Assembly: GCA_947380295.1 (NCBI GenBank)
Contig: CANCQK010000017.1
Span: forward strand, 1-63,685
Length of the DNA: 63,685 nucleotides
Origin: Bdellovibrionales bacterium
GTDB taxonomy: Bacteria; Bdellovibrionota; UBA1018
Reading direction: 5' to 3'
In this document: piece after piece, positions 26,315 to 34,874 of the stretch
Numbering within the stretch: the first letter of the stretch is position 1
Layout of the letters: every line of letters starts with the position of its first letter
Notes under the pieces: generated by a model
What the model was told of the DNA's origin: nothing
Databases searched by the model: none
The model's input: the letters and a program-made list of their open reading frames with translations, nothing else
Program-made: the position numbers and the translations under genes

Positions 26315-27754
26315 TCAGACCCTCGCCTGTGCTTGCGGAGCAGCGCTCGGTTTCTTTTGAAAAATATGGATTGCGTGACCGAGAGTCGCCTCAGCAGCTT
26401 CCATAAGAGTCTCGGGCAAGGTCGGATGAGGATGAACCGTCAAAGCAAGGTCCTCAACATGTGCCCCCATCTCAATCGCCAGAGCAGCCTCGGAGATGAG
26501 GTTTGACGCTTCGGCGCCGACGATGTGAACACCGAGCAAACGCCCAGTTTTGGCATCGCCAATCATTTTCACAAAGCCATCCGTCTCGGCGACGGACAAA
26601 GCACGACCATTTGCGGCATAGGGGAAATTACCCACTTGAACTTCAACGCCCTTGGCTTTTGCCTCAGCCTCGGTGAGTCCAACCGTAGCGATCTCAGGAT
26701 CGGTAAAGATCACTGCAGGCATTGCTACAACATCGTAAGCTGTTTTTTTGCCTGCAATGGCCTCAGCAGCAACGATCCCTTCTTTTGAGCCTTTGTGAGC
26801 CAAAAGAGGTTGCCCTGCAATATCGCCGATCGCGTACAGATGCGGCACAGAAGTCTGTCTTTGCGCATTGACGGTCAAGAAGCCCTTGGAATCGGTTTTG
26901 AGGCCGGCCTTTTCCAAACCGAGATGATCGGAATTAGGAGTTCTACCAATGGTGACGAGCACCACTTCGAACTCGTGCTTCTTCTCGGCAGTGCCATCAA
27001 AAAGGACCACTTCAACGGATGTAGCCGTCTTTTTGATCGACTTGACTTGGGTTTTCATGAGAACCGAGACGCCACGCTTTTCAAGTTTGCGCGCGACAAC
27101 CTTGGTTAACTCGGGGTCAACGCCACCCAAGAGCTGGGCTCCCGCTTCAACCACGGTTACTTGAGTGCCCACCTTGGAGTAAAACGATCCCAATTCGAGG
27201 CCGATATAACCGCCGCCAATGCAGAGCATGGACTTGGGTAGCTTTTGAAGATTCAAAGCTCCGGTGCTGTCGAGGATTTGTTTTTGATCCACCTCAACAC
27301 CTGGCAATGATGTTGGACGAGATCCAGTTGCAATCACACATTGATTGAAAGCAACCTGGGTCGCACCAGAAGCCGTTTTCACCTCAAGCGTTTTGGAGTT
27401 GATGAACTGAGCATCTCCAGCCAGAAAAGTGCAACCATTGGCCTTAAGTAAGGTTGCAACGCCACCCGTCAGTTTTTGAACGACGGAGTCTTTCCACTTC
27501 ATCAACTGAGGGAGGTTGACCTTTGCGCCTTGGACTTCAATACCGATCTCAGCCGAGTGACTGAGCTTTTCATACAATCCGCCCGCATGAATGAGGGCCT
27601 TTGAGGGGATGCAACCTCGGTTGAGGCAAACGCCCCCTACTTCGGCGCGATCAATTACGGTCACTTTTTTTCCAAGTTGAGCCAAGCGAATGGCGCAAAC
27701 ATATCCGGCAGGGCCAGCGCCCAAAACTACGACATCTGCAGTGTGTTGAGTCAT
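26315..27754 (-). CDS. lpdA: Dihydrolipoamide dehydrogenase (E3)
   Basis: This 479-residue flavoprotein reoxidises the lipoyl group of 2-oxoacid dehydrogenase complexes with NAD+. GAGPAGYVCAIRLAQLG near residue 12 binds FAD. CLNRGCIPSKAL near 42-53 is the redox disulfide. IGGGYIGLELGSFYSKVG binds NAD. HPHPTLPETLMEA near 442-454 contains the catalytic His-Glu. A 20-residue Ala/Gln/Lys tail is extra. It lies 18 bases after pdhC. Confidence 0.97.
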   Translation of the reverse strand: MTQHTADVVVLGAGPAGYVCAIRLAQLGKKVTVIDRAEVGGVCLNRGCIPSKALIHAGGLYEKLSHSAEIGIEVQGAKVNLPQLMKWKDSVVQKLTGGVATLLKANGCTFLAGDAQFINSKTLEVKTASGATQVAFNQCVIATGSRPTSLPGVEVDQKQILDSTGALNLQKLPKSMLCIGGGYIGLELGSFYSKVGTQVTVVEAGAQLLGGVDPELTKVVARKLEKRGVSVLMKTQVKSIKKTATSVEVVLFDGTAEKKHEFEVVLVTIGRTPNSDHLGLEKAGLKTDSKGFLTVNAQRQTSVPHLYAIGDIAGQPLLAHKGSKEGIVAAEAIAGKKTAYDVVAMPAVIFTDPEIATVGLTEAEAKAKGVEVQVGNFPYAANGRALSVAETDGFVKMIGDAKTGRLLGVHIVGAEASNLISEAALAIEMGAHVEDLALTVHPHPTLPETLMEAAEATLGHAIHIFQKKPSAAPQAQARV

Positions 27755-27772
27755 TTTAATCTCCGCTCAGTC

Positions 27773-29035
27773 TTAGAAGCTTTCCAACAAAAGAAGGCTT
27801 GGGTTTTCAATATACTGAATCAAGAGCTTCATGAATTCAGCGCCAATGGCCCCATCCACCACACGGTGATCGAGGGAGATCGAGAAATAGGTCCAGTCAC
27901 GAATGACGATTTCTTCCTTGCCATTCACAGACTTAACCACAGGCTTTCTGAAGATCTTATTGAATCCCAAGATCGCCACTTCAGGATAATTGATCACAGG
28001 CGTTGCAAAAAGCCCGCCGATTGACCCTGCGTTGGTGAGAGTAATGGTGCTGCCCTGAAGATCGTCCATGGTGAGGCGCTTTGCGCGGGCGCGCTCGACG
28101 ACTGCCTGAATATCTTTGGCGATTTCAATCACTGACTTATTGCCCACGTCTTTTACCACTGGAGCGGTTAATCCGTCCTCAGTCTGCACAGAAAGAGCAA
28201 TATTGTAGTAGTGCTTATAGACTAGCTCGTTTTTTTGCTCATCCAAGGACGAGTTTAAAATCGGGTACTGCCGTAAAGCGGCTACCATGGCCTTCATCAC
28301 AAACGGCAAATAGGTGAGCTTAACACCTTGTTTTGCAGCAATTTCTTTAGCCTGACCTCTCAAACGAACGAGTTCAGTGGCATCTGCTTCTTCAACGTAG
28401 GTGAAGTGAGCTGCGTGATCCTTAGATTGACGCATTTTTTCGGAGATCTTTTTTCGAAGTCCTCGGAACGCCACTCGCTCTTCGCTCCCTCTGAAGGTAG
28501 CTCCACTTGGAACACTGCGGGCAGAAGCTGGAGCTGCACTACCAGTCCAGGCTTGAACATCTTCTTTCATCACTCGGCCGTGTGGGCCACTGCCCGAAAC
28601 CTGTTTTAGATCCACTCCCATTTCGCGGGCTAACCGACGAGTCGAAGGAGCCGAAAGCACTCGAGACTCAGGGCTCAAAACTTCCGCGCTGGCTTTCGCA
28701 GCAAGGGGTGCAGCAGCTGGTGCGGATGCCGGAGCCGGAGCAGCATGAGCCGCTGCAGGAGCGGCGTGAGTGGCGCTCGATGCAACCGTAGCTGTAGCTG
28801 CAGCAGTGCCTTCAAAAGAGAGCAGAAGCTGACCTACATGCACCAATTCGCCTTCTTTAGCGTGAAGTTCAGCCACTTTGCCTTGAAATGCGGAAGGGAT
28901 TTCCACGGTGGCCTTGTCTGTCATGATTTCGCAAAGAGGCTGGTCGTACTTGACTGCGTCGCCAGGCTTAACTCGCCATTTGACCATTTCGCCTTCGTGG
29001 ACGCCTTCACCCAGCTCAGGAAGTTTAAATTGCAT
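27773..29035 (-). CDS. pdhC: Dihydrolipoyl acyltransferase (E2 of a 2-oxoacid dehydrogenase)
   Basis: This 420-residue protein has one lipoyl domain (ITDKATVEIPS, Lys near residue 41), an Ala/Pro linker near 90-115, a peripheral-subunit-binding domain near 125-160 (SPSTRRLAREMGVDL-like, SGPHGRV) and a catalytic acyltransferase domain ending in SISLDHRVVDGAIGAEF. The E1 genes are not in the window, so pyruvate or branched-chain substrate cannot be fixed; the symbol is provisional. GGAGAAATACAA precedes the ATG. Confidence 0.92.
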   Translation of the reverse strand: MQFKLPELGEGVHEGEMVKWRVKPGDAVKYDQPLCEIMTDKATVEIPSAFQGKVAELHAKEGELVHVGQLLLSFEGTAAATATVASSATHAAPAAAHAAPAPASAPAAAPLAAKASAEVLSPESRVLSAPSTRRLAREMGVDLKQVSGSGPHGRVMKEDVQAWTGSAAPASARSVPSGATFRGSEERVAFRGLRKKISEKMRQSKDHAAHFTYVEEADATELVRLRGQAKEIAAKQGVKLTYLPFVMKAMVAALRQYPILNSSLDEQKNELVYKHYYNIALSVQTEDGLTAPVVKDVGNKSVIEIAKDIQAVVERARAKRLTMDDLQGSTITLTNAGSIGGLFATPVINYPEVAILGFNKIFRKPVVKSVNGKEEIVIRDWTYFSISLDHRVVDGAIGAEFMKLLIQYIENPSLLLLESF

Positions 29036-29064
29036 TTGTATTTCTCCGTTTCTCTAGTTGATTT

Positions 29065-30090
29065 TTATGATTTGACTTGGTTAGTGATTTCTTGATTTGA
29101 CTTGCGTTTTTCAATCACACCCTGAATGAAAAACTCTCCCGCCCGATAACTGGAACGAACCATAGGCCCAGAAGCGACATAGAGGAACCCCTTGGACTCA
29201 GCTTTTTTCCCCAAAGCCTCGAATTCCTCAGGACTCCAATATTTTTCAACAGGGAGATGCTGCAACGACGGCCTCAGGTATTGACCCAGAGTCAGGACAT
29301 CAATGTCATCCCCTCTTAAGTCGTCAAAAGCGGTCTCTAATTCGTCCTCGCCTTCACCTAAACCGAGCATGATCGCGCTTTTAGTAAAGAGAGGGTGCCC
29401 AATGGACTGGGCATAGGTTTTGGCCGCTCTCAAAGTGGCCAATGACTGCCGATAGCCTGCACGAGGATCTCGAACTCGGTATTGGAGCCGTTCGACCGTC
29501 TCAATATTGTGAGCGTAAACATCCAGTCGAGAGTCCACAAGAGTCTGAATCGCCTCAAGATCGCCTCTAAAGTCAGGAACGAGGGCTTCCACAATAATTT
29601 TGGGGTCTAAACGCTTAATCTCACGAATCGTGGCCGCAAAGTGGCTCGCGCCGCCATCTTTTAGATCATCCCGATCGACGGAGGTCAGAACCACATAATG
29701 AAGCCCAAGAGTCGCGATGCTCTCGGCCACATGAAAAGGCTCCTCGGGATCCAGCGGAGGGGGGATTCGGGCTGTTTTGACCGCACAAAACCGGCAGGCT
29801 CGGGTGCAGGTGTCTCCACCCAACATAAAGGTTGCCGTTCCCGAGGCCCAGCACTCGGAAACATTCGGGCAGTGCGCCTCCTCACAGACGGTATGAAGCT
29901 TTTTCTCACGCAGTAAGCCCTTGATTTGAGTATAAGCCTCGCCTCCGGGAGGGCGAATTCTCAACCAATCGGGTTTGCGCGACGCCAAAATCTTGGCGGC
30001 CTTCGAAGGTGAAAGAGGACGCGCAGAATCAGTTCGATCCGCGTTTCTTACGGGAGTTTCAATTACGGGCAATTCTCGAAAAATAGCCAT
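29065..30090 (-). CDS. lipA: Lipoyl synthase
   Basis: This radical-SAM enzyme inserts two sulfurs into octanoyl groups on lipoyl domains. C-x4-C-x5-C ([12 protein letters not shown]) holds the auxiliary cluster and C-x3-C-x2-C (CTRACRFC) the SAM cluster. The C-terminal SSYRAGEF is also conserved. I choose ATG 30090 (341 residues), because the predicted promoter puts the RNA start downstream of the GTG at 30102. It leads the five-gene run to folE. Confidence 0.95.
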   Translation of the reverse strand: MAIFRELPVIETPVRNADRTDSARPLSPSKAAKILASRKPDWLRIRPPGGEAYTQIKGLLREKKLHTVCEEAHCPNVSECWASGTATFMLGGDTCTRACRFCAVKTARIPPPLDPEEPFHVAESIATLGLHYVVLTSVDRDDLKDGGASHFAATIREIKRLDPKIIVEALVPDFRGDLEAIQTLVDSRLDVYAHNIETVERLQYRVRDPRAGYRQSLATLRAAKTYAQSIGHPLFTKSAIMLGLGEGEDELETAFDDLRGDDIDVLTLGQYLRPSLQHLPVEKYWSPEEFEALGKKAESKGFLYVASGPMVRSSYRAGEFFIQGVIEKRKSNQEITNQVKS

Positions 30091-30097
30091 GGTGGTG

Positions 30098-30132
30098 GTC
30101 ACTGTTATAGTGACTCAGAGCAAGAGAATCAA
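30098..30132 (-). promoter_or_regulatory. lipA promoter with a palindrome over the -10 box
   Basis: On the minus strand TTGATT (30132-30127), 17 bases, TATAAC (30109-30104). GTCACT-N5-AGTGAC at 30098-30114 is a perfect inverted repeat lying over the -10 box and the start point. This is the position expected of a repressor site. The leader would be only about six bases. Confidence 0.6.
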
Positions 30133-30164
30133 AGAAAAAAAGCCCCTCAGCGAACTGAGGGGCT
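30132..30164 (-). terminator. Rho-independent terminator
   Basis: AGCCCCTCAG, loop, CTGAGGGGCT form a perfect 10-bp stem; on the minus strand it is followed by TTTTTTTCTTT. It ends transcription coming from the right, just before the lipA promoter. Confidence 0.92.
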
Positions 30165-30366
30165 CTGAGAGAGAGGAGTAGTATGAGCCGCTTCCTGCGG
30201 ACATGCGACGGTTAATGCAGATTCAATGCCAGGAGTGGCACGACTCGATCCTGCGCCGATGAGGGAGAACCCCGACTCAAGACTTGCGTTCAGCAACGCC
30301 AGACGCCCCCGCCCGTCGTACTTTGCACGACGGGCTTGTCGCGATAAGAAAACGGGCTCCGTCCCC
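30141..30366 (-). ncRNA. Candidate structured small RNA or 3' UTR element
   Basis: The 240 bases between the DUF4143 gene and lipA hold no ORF but a row of perfect hairpins. They are GCCCGTCGT/ACGACGGGC (30311-30335), GCGTT/AACGC (30286-30299), TGCCA/TGGCA (30227-30240), CCGC/GCGG (30188-30200) and then the terminator stem at 30141-30164. The terminator sets the strand. It does not show the signature blocks of tmRNA, RNase P RNA, SRP RNA or 6S RNA. CTCCGTCCCC (30357-30366), a repeat-group core, marks the far end. No clear promoter was found, so it could be processed from the upstream mRNA. Confidence 0.5.
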
Positions 30367-30401
30367 GAACAGCCTTTTGCGCTCGCTTGAACTGAATCTT
30401 C

Positions 30402-31541
30402 TCAGGTGAACATCTCTTCCATGAGTCGAGCCAGAGGCAGAACGCGAACTCCGCTCTTCATCTTTCTCGGTAAGCCATCTGGTACCACGACCACTAATTC
30501 CGAAACGGCGGGATAGTAATCCCGAAAGGCCTCTAATGATTTGGTGTCTTCGGGGCTGACCTGTCCAAGTTTTGCTTCGATCGCCCAGAGCTGATTTTTG
30601 ACCCGTACTAAGAAATCAACTTCTAGCCCATTTCTGGTTCGAAAATAAAAAAACTCTACAGCCGTATGCGTAGCCGAAGCGCTGTTTTGAATTTGAGCAA
30701 TCACTGCGTGTTCAAATAAGATCCCAACCCGATCTCTGCTCAAACTGAATCCACCTAGAAGACCATTGAGAACCCCTGGATCAAACATAAAATAGCGCGG
30801 GTGAGCAACCGTATCGGCGTCTTCAGCCCCTCGGAAAGATGAACAACGGATGATGAGCAATGTCTCTTCGAGAATCTCCAAAAATCGAGAAGCTCCTGTT
30901 CGAGAAACGTTTGCTTTTGACGAGACTTTGGAAAGATCTAAGATTTTTCCAGAATGAACCGCAAACTCTGCCAAGAATCTTGAAAATCCCTGAATATTTC
31001 TAACTAGCAATTCAGCCTGGATCTCTTCTTTCAGATACACGCCGGCATAGGTGGAAAGAATATCGCTGGCTTGAGAAGGATCCTTCTCCAAAAAGACCTC
31101 CGGCAAAAACCCATAAATCATCGACCTTTTCAGATCGAGCTCACCGCCTAGTTCAAGAGAACTGAGCCCCCCCATCGAGTAAGCAATCATTCGACCCGGC
31201 AAAAGGTTAGCCTGGCCTCGTTTCAATTTCCTTGCGCTTGATCCAGAGATCAGAAATCGAATTTTCTTCTCGTCGATCACTGCTTGGATGGTATTCAAAA
31301 TTGTAGGTATTCTTTGTACTTCATCTAACATCACCAGCTGGGCGTTTGATCCCTCAATGAGCTCTTCAAGTAGCTCGGGCCGGACTGAGTGCTCAAGAAA
31401 CTCCTTTTCACGGGCCAGATTAATCACGAGGTCTGGCTTAAGCTGCCTCAGCAATGTGGATTTCCCTACCTGCCGAGGACCCAATATTAGGACACTCTTT
31501 TTCTGCTTGCTTACAAGTTCCTGCAGCTTTCTGGTTACCAT
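30402..31541 (-). CDS. AAA-family ATPase with DUF4143
   Basis: This 379-residue protein has GPRQVGKSTL (Walker A) near residue 21, LVMLDEVQRIP (Walker B) near 71 and SGSSARKLKRG sensor-like residues. The C-terminal DUF4143 has a nuclease-like FYFRTRNGLEVDFLV and AIEAKLG (D...ExK pattern). These proteins are common, vary between strains and have no settled function; some resemble archaeal-type ATPases with a restriction-endonuclease fold. ATG 31541 lies six bases after a TATTAT box, so the mRNA may lack a leader. A fragment of a second copy lies at 31757. Confidence 0.88.
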   Translation of the reverse strand: MVTRKLQELVSKQKKSVLILGPRQVGKSTLLRQLKPDLVINLAREKEFLEHSVRPELLEELIEGSNAQLVMLDEVQRIPTILNTIQAVIDEKKIRFLISGSSARKLKRGQANLLPGRMIAYSMGGLSSLELGGELDLKRSMIYGFLPEVFLEKDPSQASDILSTYAGVYLKEEIQAELLVRNIQGFSRFLAEFAVHSGKILDLSKVSSKANVSRTGASRFLEILEETLLIIRCSSFRGAEDADTVAHPRYFMFDPGVLNGLLGGFSLSRDRVGILFEHAVIAQIQNSASATHTAVEFFYFRTRNGLEVDFLVRVKNQLWAIEAKLGQVSPEDTKSLEAFRDYYPAVSELVVVVPDGLPRKMKSGVRVLPLARLMEEMFT

Positions 31542-31572
31542 GCGGTAATAATAGCAGTAAATTTTACCGCAT
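31540..31572 (-). promoter_or_regulatory. Palindromic operator/promoter of the DUF4143 ATPase
   Basis: ATGCGGTAA-N15-TTACCGCAT is a perfect inverted repeat whose left arm contains the start codon. On the minus strand TATTAT (31553-31548) lies inside the spacer six bases before ATG, with TTGTAT about 17 bases further up. Confidence 0.55.
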
Positions 31573-31756
31573 ACAATCACCTACTCAACTCGTTGAAACC
31601 TAAAGACTTAAGCCACAAGTACAACGTCCCCGCCGCGCTGGACGTGCGGCTTAGGGCCCCGTGAGAATGAATTTGAGCTTTTAGTTTTCAATCAGCCGCC
31701 GGACTGAATCGAGCAATCCAGGCAGCTAAGGCTCCCCCTCACTCGAAGACTAATTT

Positions 31757-31877
31757 TCAAGATAAAGCTAAGTTACTCTCCCACAAAAGTTTTAGAAACT
31801 GGGCGTAAGGTAAAATCTCAATTCCATCATCAGTCACGCGAGGCATCGACTCTAAACAAACCACTAATAGGAAAACT
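31757..31877 (-). pseudogene. C-terminal fragment of a DUF4143-type ATPase
   Basis: The minus strand reads PVFLLVVCLESMPR, TDDGIEILPYAQFLKLLW and stop. This fits the usual end of DUF4143 ATPases (vvcLe.rpR...gi.ilP...FL..LW). The frame begins directly after a repeat-group copy; the upstream part is gone. Confidence 0.55.
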
Positions 31878-31890
31878 GGGGACGGAGCAC
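31878..31890 (+). repeat. GGGGACGGAGCAC repeat, copy at a truncated gene end
   Basis: GGGGACGGAGCAC touches the first base of the DUF4143 remnant. Confidence 0.6.
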
Positions 31891-32170
31891 TTCTTTCTTT
31901 TTACGCATCAATCACGTCCGAGAGATTCAAATTCACAACCCGCAATTAGTCTCATTCGCTTAGGAAGCTTGAATTTCTATCAATAAATCTCTTTAGCAGA
32001 TAGATAGTTCGCCCGATCGAGGAGCACTCGAAGTGAAAACCTAGAACTAAAACCCATCTATTTTGATCAGCTATAGATCGGATTTATGAGGACTCCTTTA
32101 ACGCCTCCCTCTTAGGCGGCTCGCAAAGATAGACAGATGCAGATCCGTTTGTCACAATCAGGGTTAAGCT

Positions 32171-34255
32171 ATGGTTTCGCACTCACCCTTCGAAAAACGC
32201 CTAAGAGTACTTTTCTCAGTTCATCGAAAGACCAGCTCGAACCGGGGTGGGCAGATTTCAGTGATGATCTCCGTGATGATGAGTACCTTCATTCTGCTGT
32301 TTGTTTTCGTCGTCAATACGGGAATGCTGGTCAATGCCAAGATCAACCTTCAAAACGCAGCTGACTTAGCAGCCTATGCCGGTGCAGGGGTCCAGGCGCG
32401 GCAGCTCACCCATATTTCTTACCTCAACTATGAGATGCGCAGGCAGTGGAAAAAGTTTCTGTTCCGCATCTATGTCCTGGGCAATATGTCTAAAGACAGC
32501 TTTCCAAAAAATGGCGAAACTGGGCCAATTGGGCCAATGTCGTACATCCAAGTCGATCCAGCCTCAGGTGTCACAACCAATTACCGAGTCCCCGTGACTT
32601 GCGTGGCGATTGGCAGCAGCAGTGATAATTACTGCCGACTGATTTCACTTCCGAAGATCTCCATCCCTCCCCCGGCCCCGCTCGATGGAATTAACGAAAC
32701 ATTAAGAGATCAGCTCCAGCAAATCGAAGCCATCCGACAGAGCAACTGTAAGGGGATCGCGTTCACCAATAAGATTCTGAATTATTACTGGCTTTACAAT
32801 GCGGACCCCACCATGGAAAGGGCAACTCGAGCCATTGCCAGCGTTCCGCAAATCATCCCTAACGTCAGCAAGATATTGGTAGGCCTGGTCCAAGGAATTG
32901 GCATTGTCCCCAGAGAACTCATCCTCAAATTTCGAATTAATACTCTGCAGAAATATGTGAACCAAGCCCCCATTCAGGGATTGAATTACGATAGGGTTCA
33001 GGGCCTCCTCAACAGCACAGACCCACCCAGTCAAGAGCGATCCATCCAAGCTTTTCTGTCCGCCTATTATACTTTAGGCAACCACACTTTTCCAAGCAAT
33101 CAGGTCTTCATGGATGAGCTCCAAAGTCCCACACAACTGGTTTTAAACGAACTCAACTCAAAATTTGATACCTGGGCAATTGACATGGAGGTTGCCAACA
33201 ACGCAGATGGAGCCGACTGTCAGGCCCGCCAAGTTCCGGTTTCAATTCCCCAACAGCTGACTTTAGGTGTTTGGAAAGACCCCAAAGCGCTCACTTACTA
33301 CGCCGTCCGACTAAGAGCTAAAGCTAAAATCCTCTTTTCACCCTTTGGTGACGTTGACTTAACGGCCTACTCAGCAGCTCGCCCTTTCGGAAGCCGAATC
33401 GGCCCGAGTGATGCGTCTTTTTCCTATGCGGCAACGCTGCCACAAGCTTCGGCTACATCGACCTATTCGGGCCAAATGCCTAACCTCGCAGTAAAAAAGA
33501 GTGAAACAGCTGGGGAAGGAGCGGGCTGGGACAGAAAAGAAGTACTCGGCGCCATGTATCAAGCACTAGGAGTAGGAGTCGCTGGAGGAGCGATTTCAAA
33601 TGTAATTACCCAGGATATGCTCAATCGAGCCTACTCATTTGCGATGGCACCGAATCCCTGGGAAGCAAATCAATACAATATCTTCAACGATTTTGAAAAT
33701 AACGACTCGTTCATCAAGAATTTCGACCCCAACGAGCAGGCCGCAATCTGGGCGCCTATTTTTCGGCCCGATGAGCAAGCGCGGGCATCGCAAGAAATTA
33801 AAGATGAGGTCAGGAACCTCTTTGTGGACCCCTCCAATCTGGGCGGTGCCGGAGTTTTTAGCGCACTTCAAGACTCCATCTCGGACTCTCTCGAGACCTA
33901 TATCTCAAACACCCTCAGTCAACCAGGACGGGGCGAGAACGGAGAAACCCAAATGGTCGCCGTCCTTTCCAACCCCTTCAAGACCCCCGTGATCTCCGGA
34001 AGATCCGAAAAGCTCAGCCCCGTAGCTGAAATCAGCATCGACACCAGAAACCCTCTGAACTACAAAACCTCTTGGGGTCAGGCAAATCGATCCGACCTCA
34101 AAGCACAAGGAAGAGTCGGCTACAGCGTTAAATTCGTATCATTCGATTCTCTCATCCATCAAAAAACGAATACAGATCTCGGTGGAGGCCAGCCTCAAAA
34201 TCGACTCAACAGTGACGCCTCAACAGATAATGACCTGAGTCCCACCCGGCACTAA
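32171..34255 (+). CDS. TadG-like pilus-assembly (Flp) protein
   Basis: This 694-residue protein has an N-terminal Tad domain: RGGQISVMISVMMSTFILL, one membrane helix near residues 30-52, then VNAKINLQNAADLAAYAGA. This is the TadG/TadE hallmark, in which the helix anchors a large periplasmic part. The rest (residues 80-694) is unlike classical TadG and has several Cys. It stands alone in the window; CpaF is 23 kb away. It may belong to a dispersed Tad machine or be a stand-alone relative. Confidence 0.78.
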   Translation: MVSHSPFEKRLRVLFSVHRKTSSNRGGQISVMISVMMSTFILLFVFVVNTGMLVNAKINLQNAADLAAYAGAGVQARQLTHISYLNYEMRRQWKKFLFRIYVLGNMSKDSFPKNGETGPIGPMSYIQVDPASGVTTNYRVPVTCVAIGSSSDNYCRLISLPKISIPPPAPLDGINETLRDQLQQIEAIRQSNCKGIAFTNKILNYYWLYNADPTMERATRAIASVPQIIPNVSKILVGLVQGIGIVPRELILKFRINTLQKYVNQAPIQGLNYDRVQGLLNSTDPPSQERSIQAFLSAYYTLGNHTFPSNQVFMDELQSPTQLVLNELNSKFDTWAIDMEVANNADGADCQARQVPVSIPQQLTLGVWKDPKALTYYAVRLRAKAKILFSPFGDVDLTAYSAARPFGSRIGPSDASFSYAATLPQASATSTYSGQMPNLAVKKSETAGEGAGWDRKEVLGAMYQALGVGVAGGAISNVITQDMLNRAYSFAMAPNPWEANQYNIFNDFENNDSFIKNFDPNEQAAIWAPIFRPDEQARASQEIKDEVRNLFVDPSNLGGAGVFSALQDSISDSLETYISNTLSQPGRGENGETQMVAVLSNPFKTPVISGRSEKLSPVAEISIDTRNPLNYKTSWGQANRSDLKAQGRVGYSVKFVSFDSLIHQKTNTDLGGGQPQNRLNSDASTDNDLSPTRH

Positions 34256-34378
34256 ACGCGACCCGCGCGACTCTTGCTAGATGACGCACATTTCAATTAC
34301 TTGTTGCAATGCTCACTCACCTGTGGGTATTTTCAAAGTAGTAAAATTATTTATAGAGATCGATTGGAGAAAATCACT

Positions 34379-34831
34379 ATGGCAAAGAAAAAAGTAAAAA
34401 AAACCGCAGCTGCCGGACGCAAGAAAACCGCACCCCGTAAAGCTGCCGCTAAAAAAGTAGCTCGTAAGCCTGCAGCTCAAGCTAAAAAGAAGGCTGTTGC
34501 GAAAAAACCTGCAGCTCGTAAAGCCGCTGCGAAAAAAGCAAAGCCTGCAAAAAAAGCAGTTCGAAAAGCTGCCGCTCCTCGCAAGGCCGCTGCACGCAAG
34601 GCAGCACCACGACGCCCAGCAGCTCGAAAAGCAGCAACCGCAGTCGCTAAAACTGTCAGAAGGACTCAAGCTCCAGTAGCTTCTACTCCAGCAACTGCCT
34701 CAACTAGCTCAGCAGTGGGTTCTACACTCACGGGTTTTGCGGGTGGTTTGGCTGGCGGTGCAATGGGATCTGCATTTACGTCAGGCTTCGGTCACCGAAG
34801 TCACTCTATGCATGATGAATCTGAGGAATAA
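34379..34831 (+). CDS. Histone H1-like protein with glycine-zipper tail
   Basis: This is a 150-residue protein. Residues 1-105 are almost only K, A, R and P in KKAxxRKAAAK-type repeats, as in bacterial H1-like DNA-binding proteins (Hc1/AlgP type). A Thr/Ser/Ala linker leads to GFAGGLAGGAMGSAF, a glycine-zipper-like hydrophobic stretch, and an acidic end (HDESEE). ATG 34379 follows GGAGA. It has its own terminator. Confidence 0.8.
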   Translation: MAKKKVKKTAAAGRKKTAPRKAAAKKVARKPAAQAKKKAVAKKPAARKAAAKKAKPAKKAVRKAAAPRKAAARKAAPRRPAARKAATAVAKTVRRTQAPVASTPATASTSSAVGSTLTGFAGGLAGGAMGSAFTSGFGHRSHSMHDESEE

Positions 34832-34874
34832 TCAGGTTCGTTCGTCATTCAAGTTTGACTGGTTCCTTTTTTAG

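Larger units (their letters stand above)
31581..32170. other. 590-base region with gene remnant, otherwise empty
   Basis: It holds the DUF4143 remnant (31757-31877) and a repeat-group copy (31878-31890). CGCTGGACGTGCG near 31640 and the CCTCC...TAGGCGG stretch near 32104-32120 can form small hairpins. No tRNA, riboswitch or intact gene was recognised. The promoter of the TadG-like gene should lie in the last 200 bases but no clear match was found. Confidence 0.5.

Noticed and set aside
30141..30366. 6S RNA, tmRNA, SRP RNA or RNase P RNA
   Set aside because: The hairpin region lacks the tmRNA acceptor end, RNase P conserved blocks, the SRP GGAA loop context and the long 6S closing stem. It is left as unclassified.
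32090..32170. Cyclic-di-GMP riboswitch before the TadG-like gene
   Set aside because: TAGGCGGCTCGCAAAG recalls a GEMM fragment, but the rest of the consensus and the two stems are not present.
13371..34831. CRISPR-like or tandem DNA repeat in the H1-like genes
   Set aside because: The repetition is at the amino-acid level (Lys/Ala/Arg codons) inside reading frames; there is no constant repeat/spacer structure.
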